A stretch of 64,000 nucleotides of DNA, taken from contig NC_088777.1 of NCBI RefSeq assembly GCF_954871325.1, positions 43,625,366-43,689,365 on the forward strand. Reading direction: 5' to 3'. Below the pieces are notes generated by a model. It saw only the letters and a list, made by a program, of their open reading frames with translations. It had not been told where the DNA came from and did not search any database. Of this stretch, positions 55,569 through 64,000 are shown in pieces (the first letter of the stretch is position 1; every line of letters begins with the position of its first letter). The stretch comes from Gordionus sp. m RMFG-2023 (lineage: Eukaryota > Nematomorpha > Gordioida > Chordodea > Parachordodidae). Made by a program: the position numbers and the translations under genes.

Positions 55569-57000
55569 CAGTGGCGTATCCAGGATTTTCTTATGGGGGA
55601 AGGGGGGGGGATTTTTTTGGGGGCTTCGCCCCCAAACCCCTTTTATCTGGCCTTCGGCCAGCTTTTCTCCGGCCTTCGGCCTTGTCTTATGTTTTAGCTA
55701 TTCCATTAAATTATTCATAATTTAATAATATTTAAATTTATATTTGTAACTATTATTTACTAATTCGTGCTAATGGATATAACAAGCCTATTTTTTATTA
55801 TTTTTAGTTAGGTATATTATATTTAATAAAGTTTTTTAAATGTAAAGTTGAAATAAATTTTAATGTCATTTTTTTTATAAAATTTGCTTTAAAGCTAGCC
55901 TTAGCTTAAATTCTCATACAATATAAGTATAATATAATTTTTTTATTGAAAATACTAATAGTAGTGTGTATAAAATATTAATGTTGTTAAACGGCTCGTT
56001 TTGAGCCGATTTTTAAATAAAATATTAACTAAGCCTCGAAATTTCGATACTATATGTCTCGACCTTTGCTTCTTCTATGAGCAAAATTTTCAGGCTTGCA
56101 TAATATTTTTCTGGATAAATAACTGAGTTAGCCGTTTTTAATAATCGGCTCAAAACGAGGCGTTTAACAAAGCTATAAAATATTGACTAGAAAATAATTT
56201 AAAAAACAAGTTTTTTTAAACTTCTTATTAAATAAAGTATTATACAAATTTTTTTATTAAATACTATAATTATAATGTGTTTTAATTTTCGTGTGAATCT
56301 TGCCAATTCATCAAGAATTTTGTTTGTCGTTGGAACCAAATCTTTGTGGATATTTAACAGAGCTAACCCATTTAGTCGAGATTCGGAAGTAGTACTTCAT
56401 AAATATGTTTTCAACCTTCTTAAGTTGGAAAGTTCTTACATTCGTACTGGTTATAATAGGCAAACATGCAAGAATATAAAACAACTTCAAATTATTAGGA
56501 GTTTGAGACAAGGTTTCTCTACACCGATTGAGCGCATCAATAGCATGCTCAGGTAAAATAGCTAAACGTAGTAAATATTTATACCACAATTCGAATTCAC
56601 TGATTAAATTTATTTCAGTATCAATATCATAATAAAATTTTGCTAAATATTTCATTTTACCAATAGTGGCATTAGAAAACCAAGATGGATCTTTGGGTAT
56701 TAAAACTTGAAGATTGCTAAAGACTTGTTTTTTTAATCTAAAAACCGTACTTTTATTTGCGATAAAAAAGTATCTAAGAATGGGATGAAAGTGGATATTT
56801 TATAATATTCTTTAGTTGAGCCAATATTTATTTTACATCTCAATAATTGCCCAGGTGCTAGACGAGGTTTAATTAGTGTTATATCATAAAATTTAGCCTT
56901 CGATTCAACGTCTATATAAATATTATGAAAATATTCATCTACATTCATTCTTATTGTATTTTAGGTTTATAAGTTGGCATACATCAGATTTTGAATAACT
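55569..57000 (-). mobile_element. hAT element (ZMYM-like group), relative of 28052
   Basis: The terminus CAGTGGCGTATCCAGGATTT is at 55569, then a G-run, GGCTTCGCCCCC and two GGCCTTCGGCC hairpins. The transposase is on the - strand: 56733-56948 has LLRCKINIGSTKEYYKIS and FIPFLDTFLSQIKVRF; 56311-56655 has LEFELWYKYL-type helices and LACLPIITSTNVRTFQLKKV, the dimerisation region. The frames are broken and the N-terminus and far terminus are not found. A CGGCTC MITE is inserted in its 3' part. Confidence 0.75.
55983..56172. mobile_element. CGGCTC MITE nested in a hAT
   Basis: It starts TTGTTAAACGGCTCGTTTTG, with AGCCG completing a hairpin, and ends CGGCTCAAAACGAGGCGTTT. The core GAAATTTCGATAC, TGAGCAAAATTTTCAGGCTT is the family core in the opposite orientation. 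It is one of the best-preserved copies. Confidence 0.88.
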
Positions 57001-59035
57001 TTTTTAAAGTGTCGGGATTTTAATATATTTCAAGATTACACCAATATAAAGTTGTTAATCATTTAATATAACAATCAGTCTGCTACCAAGTGCCCTTGTA
57101 GAAAGAGCTTAACGCGGAAAAATGCATAGCTATACGGGGGTGGCTTAATGGTAAGAATAGTGTTTTATTATTAAAAGCTAACAATTATTTTAATAACTTA
57201 GTTACATATTTTGTATAAGAATTATTAAAACTTCGAAATTTGAATTTTAATAGAATCCTAAAAGAATTTGGATCTGTAACTAGATATATTTGTAAAATTA
57301 TATATATGAGATGCATTTGTAAAATTGTATATGTGCCTAAGTATATCTTTATCTAAATATATAATGTATCTGAATTTAGATCCACTTGAAAGTTATCTTT
57401 AAATAACTCCGATAGAGAATATTAAAATTTTTACCCAAGTATTTGCGGTTTACCTTAACATTTATAATTTACACAAAATAATAGTGCTAAATGGCGTTAT
57501 TTTTTTGAGAAGGAACGTCATTCGTTCCTTGATCTAACTAGTTACAGTTATTTCCCCAAAATATCTATTTATTTATTTTTTCCCTAAAAATGTAATAATT
57601 TAATTTAATTAGTACATTTTATACAACCAGAGCATGTCCTCCCCCAAGTAACTCCAATACGAATAGGTTAATTGAAAAGAGTAAGAGTGGAAAATTAATG
57701 TAAGACTAATTTTTTATTTAGGACCCGCCCATTCATACTAGCACTAAAAAAAAATTACGCCCAATGCTCAATTTTTTAGCCCGACCCGCCCATTCACGAA
57801 AGACAAAATTTTATCATGCCCAAAAAATATAGACATATTAGAATTCGTTTTTTTCTCTAAACATTTCAAAACAAGGTTTATTAATATTTCAACACCTTTT
57901 AAAATTTACCCTTAAGTTTTTTTTTCATCGAACATAATAATTCTGTCTTTTTATCTATGCAAATAACAAACAAAATAATACTATATATTTTCGTAGTCAT
58001 TAAGAATTCAAATCGCATTAATATTTCTTATAGTAAACCATTATTGTATTGGCTCTAGAAAATGATCATTAATGGAAGTCGAATTGGATGGAGCTGGCAA
58101 AATTTACTAGCTAATTTTTTGAAAAATTATAATCTATTAATTCAAATTTTTTGAATTTGTAAAAAAAACAGGCATTGAACTTAGTGACCAAAAGTAGATT
58201 CTCGAGGAAAAAATGTTTTGTTTATAAAATGTGTAAATAAATATATGTAAGTTTCAAAAATAATACTTTTTCTAAAATTATTAAACTTAATTTCTTTTTA
58301 GAAAATGTATAATTTATAATATTTAAATTAAAAGAATATATCGTAGGCTTTGTTATATTCATCTTTTAAAATTGTTCAGTAGAACATTTAAAAACCATAT
58401 ATCTTGTATTTTAGGATATTTAAAAACAAAACGTTTTTTCAAAACGTTATCCGAAGCACGTTTTTCACAAATTTTTTTACTTCCAAACGACAAACGATTT
58501 TTATCATACAACTGATTTTTTTTATAATATTTCAATAATAATTTGTGCAAAAAAATACTATATCCCAGAAAAAGAACCAATGTTACTCTAAATCTATATA
58601 AAAGGCTTATAAAGTATTTACAGGACCAATATTACAAATAAAGGATCATCCTAAATTATATTTTAACATTTTTGTTGTGGGAGAAGAGAAGAGAAGAGAA
58701 GAGAAAGGAAAGAAAGAAAGAACATTATAATACTCAGCAGACGATACGCCTTACAATTTAAAAAACTAAATTTCCCGGAATTCACGCACAATCAAGTCTG
58801 GTATTTTTTACCCCATCACGCCCAATCATGATTCAAAATTCATTCAGACTCATGGGGCTGATTGGATCATAGGAATATTTATGGCCCATGCCCACCTCTA
58901 ATATAAAGAATACATATATATAAATATTTCAAAAAAAATTTTGTTTAAATGCCATCACCATTTTATATCGACTTCTTTCTTAGTGAAAAACAGCAATAAG
59001 ATCTTTAAAAAAATTATATTGAAAAAATAGGAATG
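57001..59035. other. Intergenic stretch with decayed transposon ends
   Basis: 57715-57830 has GGACCCGCCCATTC and GCCCGACCCGCCCATTC words. 58860-58899 ends GGCCCATGCCCACCTCT, whose reverse complement AGAGGTGGGCATGGGCC is a typical hAT-type start. These may bound one element of about 1.2 kb, but no transposase is recognised between them; a 73-codon - strand frame (58359-58580) has no known motif. A tRNA-A-box-like word GTGGCTTAATGGTAAGA at 57138 lacks a B box. Confidence 0.4.
58679..58722. repeat. GAGAA/GAAAG microsatellite
   Basis: An uninterrupted purine run of GAGAA and AAAGA units of about 44 bases. It is a simple repeat. Confidence 0.9.
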
Positions 59036-59041
59036 TTTATT
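59036..59041 (-). other. Candidate poly(A) signal of PICK1
   Basis: AATAAA on the - strand lies about 123 bases after the PICK1 stop codon. Support is positional only, since this hexamer is common here. Confidence 0.35.
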
Positions 59042-59163
59042 TATGATATCATAAAATAAGAATAAATAAATATTTTTGGTATAAATAACTCTTTTTTTTT
59101 AAACAAAGAATAAAAAAAATTGCACATAAATTTCCACACCATTCTACAAATCCTTCTCTTTTA

Positions 59164-62100
59164 TTAATCAAGAGATAACAAATAAGTGTCTTTAACGAGA
59201 CTTTCATCGTACGCCATCAGAGATACATCATCAATATCTATAAACAAAAGTATTCGTTATATACTATTACTATATAATATTTTATAAAACTTGTAATAAG
59301 TTCATCATGATCACTTAAATTTATAATATCATCACCTTCGTCTTGGTCATTAGAGTTCACAGTATTATTACTTTGTATCAAAAACATAGAATTCGATAAA
59401 TCAATCTAAATCATATGATAGGTGGGTTTACAGATCAAAAAATAAATTAGGATATCTCTAACCTCGATGGGAAATATTGAAAGACTCTTCATCTGTTTGT
59501 AACACTTGTAATGATACTCTTCCATATCAATTATCAATTTTTTCAAATGATTAATTAAATCTTGTACTAAAAAAAGAAGAGAATATTTATTATAAAAGGT
59601 TAAAATGTTTACAGTATTTTTGATCTAAAAGCTCAATTTTTTCCATGACATCGCCTCTCAATTTAGAAAATTTGATCCTGGCTTCTTGTCGACATCTTAA
59701 AATTAACCTTTTAAATATTAATTAATATATATTATTCAGGATAATCGCTCAACTCAAGAAACTGAAGGGAATTTTTTGATTGGCATTAAATATATTTACA
59801 TTAAACAATCTGGAGTAAGGAGAAGGATTAAGGGCTAGAGAGATATAAATTAGAATTTGGAATAGTTATTAATAAAATTCAATCCTCTTTTTTATTAATA
59901 AACCTGTCAAATCTGACAGGTCTTGTGAAATTAGACGAATAAAAATTTAAATAAATGAGCCAAGGGAATTTCCGTTGGACATTATTAATCGGCATGCTGA
60001 AAACTTAATAAACCTGTATTCGTAATTTCCAGTCTCGATACGATATAGTGGTTCATTTAAAGCCATAAATGTGTACTCCTCATCATCCATTTCTTTGACT
60101 TTAAGACAATACGACTTTAAAAATGATAAAATGTTTATTATATTTTAAGGGTGGAATAAATTTAATATAACCCGAGATCGGAACCTTAAAAAAAATCAAA
60201 ATCGCAACTAGAATTCAAATGATTGTATTTCATTTAATGAGTTTGGGCCAATATTCTTAAATAAAAACAGGTGGAAGATACATAAATCCAGACTTTAGAG
60301 GCAGAGGAAACAATGATCAGAGGAATAGACACTGTCATCCATAGATGATAATTTAAAAATATTTCTTAAAATCAAAAGAGGTTTCAAAAAAGAATGGAGT
60401 ACGAGAAATTAAAAGACTGCATCACAAATTAGATTGTTTCCTCAAAGAATTAGTAAGATAAATATCTATATGATTTGGGGGGGGGATCCCAAGAACTCTA
60501 AAATTTATATGTGTTATAACCGGGTTGAGTATTGAATTGTAGGAAATTATAGTAAATGAAATATTGATAGAAAAATATAGTTATAGCAAAAAAAAATAAA
60601 TCGATAATTGTTATTTATTATTATTGTAGAAGAAAAGAGAAATAAAAAATAATATTAGAAGAAAAAATAATAATAAATATATAATTGTTTTGTTTATTTA
60701 TAATTGTATTATTATATTATTTATCTTGTAGAAATATATATAGTTGAAGAAAAGAACCTGGTATTAGAACTTGTTCCAAAAATTTCAAGATGGCTTTCGG
60801 TTAAAATATATTTTAAAAAAGGAATTTCAGGTGGTTTACAAACACTGATCAAAACATATTTAAAATTAATTTTTACAAATTTTTTTTAAAAAAAATTTAA
60901 GATTTAATTTTGAACTTCATTTTATACCAAACGAGGAGTTAAAATCTTGGCTCCCGTTCTAAATCGCAAAAAATTGGGAATCTCGTTTATATCTTCTAAA
61001 AAAATTAAAAAGCAATAATAAAAATAATTATAATGGATGCTAGGAAAGTAGACACCTATAAATTAATTTTAAACAAAAAATAGCTATAAATGGGGGAAAT
61101 ATCATCAATATTTCTTAAAATTCCCAAATTTAAAGTCTTTAAGATATTTCCCCCATTTTTTGCGGTTTTTTTACCTAAATACAATGTTTAACTTCCCTAT
61201 AATCTATTAATATTATTTCCCATATTGATTAAAAAAATATTAATAGGAAATAAAAGCGAGATTCCCAATTTTTGATTTAATAACCTACCCCCCCCCCCCC
61301 CAAGGTTAATTATATTAGTCCGAAATTTCATACATTAAAGCGATTATTTTTCAATGTTAAATAAAACCAATTTCTTTGTCCTAATCTCGGACAAATTCGA
61401 ATTATCATTTTGTTAATAAAAGAGAGTATTATTATTATAATCATCATTTTTTAATCTCGACCAGATTTATATCATTCTAATCAATATAATAATTAATAAA
61501 TAAAAGATGAGATAATTACCAAATATTCAAACTTAGCATCAGCATACTTTTTGATAGTTAGTTTGGTATCAGGTATCGCTTTGGTTAAAAAGGTTCCCAA
61601 ATCTATCAGAACCTAAAATAATATCAAAAATGAGTAAATATAAGATTCTCGTTAAAGATTATCAGTTTTAAAATAATGTTTTTAAAAGGCTAAATTTTTA
61701 AAAAACGAATCACGCAATATTTTCGCCAAAAAAGTATTAAGCAAGCCTGTAGAATTTGCTCATATATGGAAGAAAGGGTTTGAACATCTTATAATAAAAT
61801 CTCGAAGCTTGCCTAATATGATTTCGATAAGATCTTAATTTAAAATTGACTAAATGTAACCAGTGTTGTTAAAAGGCTCGATTTGAGCCGATTTTTAAAA
61901 AGGGATAACTCAATATTTTGGCCAGAAAAATATTGCCTAAATCTCGAGATTTCGCTAACCAAAATCTTAGGCTCGCGTAAAATTTTATTGGATAAAATGA
62001 TTAAGCCGTTTTTAAAATTAGACTAAAATATGGCCGTTTAAGAACCCTAGCTATAACGTGCCAGCAATTTTATAAATATTTCAATAACGATGTTAACGTT

Positions 62101-62975
62101 TAATTACAATATTTAAATCTCGAATTATAATTAATATTATAACTAAACTATTAGGATTTTCTTTTATATTTTATCGAAACTTATTTATACATACGCATTA
62201 TTTTCTTTATATATAAATAAAATAAATCTACTATAAATAAGTAGAAATTAAAACTATATATAAAATATTCTTATTTTTTTAAAATATCATAAAACGTTAG
62301 ACTTTGTTAATATTAATATAAAGTAATTGTAAGAATTAATAGGGAGGGGGAGGGGAGACTAACTAAGCCATTTTACAAACCAGGCCAAAGGCCGGCACTT
62401 TGCGGGCCAATATTTCTCCCGTAAAATACCAAATTTCTCCCGCAATTTGAAAATTTTGACCTGGAAACCCTAGATATAACCCATATTATTATTGGAAATA
62501 TATTACATATATTTTTGCATTACCAGTTTACTTTTCTTCAGCATCTGCATGCCATACGCTTCAATTTCTTTATGTATCTTTCCGAATTGAGTAAATGCTT
62601 GTGAAGCCCCTTTTTGGGGTTCTTTGACTCCGATTTTACAAAATATCTCGCCTAAAGCTGTAATAAACATTATTTGCAATGCTGCTATATATATTTATAA
62701 TTTTAAAACTTTTATAATTTTGAGAGCAACAAAATATGGCTTTTAATAATTTTCTGGTCAATATGATCATCCCACGATAAATTTTTTCGTTCCTATTCAA
62801 CTCTTCCATTTTCTTGACTAATGAATCTGTAAAAATTTTGATATATATATATTCTTAAAATTTACAAAGAAAAAAAAATACTAACCATTGCAAAGGATGG
62901 CCCGACTTAAGCCCAAGACGTCGGCGGTTGAAGAACTCATTTTTTCAACAATTCGATGCTTCACCTTTTTGAGAA
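59164..62975 (-). CDS. PICK1: PICK1 (BAR-domain scaffold), 3' part of the gene
   Basis: PICK1 joins a PDZ domain to an arfaptin-type BAR domain and controls trafficking of membrane receptors. Exons, in gene order: 62975-62886, 62826-62731, 62657-62524 (5' limit uncertain; 62684 also possible), 61612-61520, 60114-60014, 59707-59613, 59566-59463, 59405-59291, 59237-59164. Phases agree for all but the third boundary. Family words: VLKKVKHRIVEKMSSSTAD, LGLSRAILCND, AIPDTKLTIKKYADAKFEYL, SYCLKVKEMDDEEYTFMAL, GNYEYRLILRCRQEAR, GDVMEKIELLDQKYLQDL, IFPIEIDLS. All belong to the BAR domain and its end. The C-tail is Asp/Glu/Asn-rich, as in the family, and ends SLD. The PDZ exons must lie beyond 64000, since none is seen in 62976-64000. 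The donor after LKKSKL at 62523 was chosen by alignment over a closer GT. Confidence 0.95.
59738..59930. repeat. Dispersed repeat X, PICK1 intron copy
   Basis: Same order of words as 14849-15035 (GGGAATTTTTTGATTGGCAT, TTAAATATATTTAC, AGAAGGATTAAG, TTTTTTATTAATAAAC) ending at a perfect small palindrome ACCTGTCAAATCTGACAGGT. It fills most of the 306-base intron between PICK1 exons 60014-60114 and 59613-59707. Confidence 0.6.
60955..61284. mobile_element. Palindromic MITE in a PICK1 intron
   Basis: The ends AAATCGCAAAAAATTGGGAA and (reverse complement) AAATCAAAAATTGGGAATCTCG pair, with GGGGGAAATAT near 61092 and ATATTTCCCCC near 61145 pairing further in. There is no coding capacity. The family is unknown. 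Confidence 0.6.
61683..61857. mobile_element. CGGCTC-family MITE in a PICK1 intron, copy 1
   Basis: The core CCTGTAGAATTTGCTCATAT, GAAAGGGTTTGAACATCTTA and AAATCTCGAAGCTTGCCTAA matches the family. The termini are eroded (AAAAGGCTAAATTTTT at the left). It stands immediately before a second copy. Confidence 0.75.
61861..62048. mobile_element. CGGCTC-family MITE in a PICK1 intron, copy 2
   Basis: It starts CAGTGTTGTTAAAAGGCTCG with TTTGAGCCG completing a hairpin. Inside are AATATTTTGGCCAGAAAAAT, ATCTCGAGATTTCGC and AATCTTAGGCTCGCGTAAAA. The right end GGCCGTTTAA is degraded. This is the copy that shows the full CAGTGTTGTTAAA terminus. Confidence 0.8.
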
Positions 62976-64000
62976 CTTAATTTAAAAAAATAATTTTTTT
63001 CATTTATTTATAAGTTATTAATTTTAAGATGAATTTAATTTATGGGACAAAACACTATGAAAAAAACAAACAAAATGTGAATAGATGGATAAAGGAAATA
63101 GGGTAAAATATCTCTTTAAATCCTTATTTTAACAAAAATATTTAAAATGAATATGATAACTAAGAACTCGAACCGTAATGAATAAAGGTTCTCGGTTATA
63201 ATCTGGGTGCTAAAATTTATCGGTTACCAATTATAACGGGAGTTTAGGGTTCGGTTAATTAATGATTTTAATTATAATCAAATAATTTATCTTATTATTA
63301 AATTGAATGTAGTATAGTAATAGTAGTAATAAAGTAAAGAAACGAATTTAAGATGTTGATTTAAAATAGAAAACAATTTTAAGATGATATTAAAATAAAT
63401 AAAATTTTATTTATAATGCGATTTTCTTCTGGTCGGGTAGGGTCCGGAATATGAAATTAATATAAAAATTAATGACAATAACCCAATCTGATAGGTTAGA
63501 TCGGGTTTTGAAGACCTCTAACTTCTTGATATACTATTAAATTAGTATGTGATAAAGTTTTGAAACGGTTTTTAATGTTTTAAACCAACTCCTTATTATA
63601 ATTTATTACAAATGGAACCTTCAACCTAAATGGTTATTTTTATATGAACCTAAACCAATGGCAATGGCAGGATCTCTGAAATAAACTTGTTTTAAAAAAT
63701 TTGCTATAAATTATTCTTTAAGTTTTGATTTAGTAGGCTTAAATTTAGCTGTGAATGGTGGTAGGTATTTATAAAAAATTTATGAATAAAAATGATCATT
63801 GGGAAATTGAGACTAATATTACTGTTATCAACATAATTTGTAATAATAATAGTTTAAATGATAATCATATATATATATTGAGGGATATAATTAATATTAA
63901 GGTTTCATAACTTATATCTAGAGTTTTTCCTTGTTTTGGATCAGCATGCAATTTATTATAATGGATTGTTACTTCTTCCTAAAATCATTTTTTAAAAAAA
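62976..64000. other. PICK1 intron running off the window
   Basis: No PDZ-like exon (GLGF-type loop) was found on the - strand. 63160-63250 holds AACTCGAACCG, GGTTCTCGGTTATA and GGGTTCGGTTAATT words, typical of hAT-type borders. Nothing else is recognisable. Confidence 0.5.

Noticed and set aside
57125-57170. tRNA or SINE head (GTGGCTTAATGGTAAGA)
   Set aside because: No B box or acceptor stem follows at the right distance.
62524-62530. Closer PICK1 donor AAAA/GTAAAC instead of CTG/GTAATG
   Set aside because: It would break the frame into the next exon and drop residues aligned in the family; the later donor keeps phase and alignment.

Overview
This is a very AT-rich nuclear segment of an animal genome. 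Three conserved host genes with spliceosomal introns place it in Metazoa: an APH-1 subunit of gamma-secretase (+ strand, 12.4-17.3 kb), a complete 14-exon SPATA20-type thioredoxin-domain gene (+ strand, 27.5-47.1 kb), and the 3' part of PICK1 (- strand, 59.2-63.0 kb, with its PDZ end beyond the right edge). I cannot name the phylum from sequence alone. All three genes mix tiny introns (about 39-70 bases) with kilobase introns filled by transposons. Recognised host exons cover only about 6% of the window.

Layout. 0-2.9 kb: short tandem and dispersed repeats. 2.9-7.2 kb: a large inverted duplication carrying two head-to-head copies of a small secreted Asn/Thr-rich protein gene. Two transposon-derived hairpin elements sit around its centre. 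7.5-9.1 kb: a second copy of the dispersed repeats, split by a short LTR element that has a 5-base target duplication and a minisatellite inside. 9.2-11.3 kb: Ty3/gypsy fossil. 12.4-17.3 kb: APH-1. 18.5-19.2 kb: long-TIR element. 21.1-24.5 kb: a hAT element split by a second, younger hAT with a perfect 8-base target duplication. 25.8 kb: a 402-base hAT MITE with perfect target duplication. 26.8-27.4 kb: possible LINE relic. 27.5-47.1 kb: SPATA20, whose introns 3, 4 and 5 hold a hAT, an LTR-element foldback fossil, and a gypsy fossil plus a MULE plus a hAT tail. 48.7-57 kb: three hAT elements on the - strand. 59.2-63 kb: PICK1.

The mobile DNA is dominated by hAT transposons and MITEs. One roughly 150-190 base MITE family (ends near GTTAAACGGCTC, core containing GATTTTGCTCATA) has eight or nine copies, with members in introns of all three conserved host genes. 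Several otherwise different elements share the terminus CAGTGTTGTTAAA. The most unusual structure is the 2.9-7.2 kb palindrome: its two gene copies differ at only six bases, all in one short stretch, and four of these change the protein.
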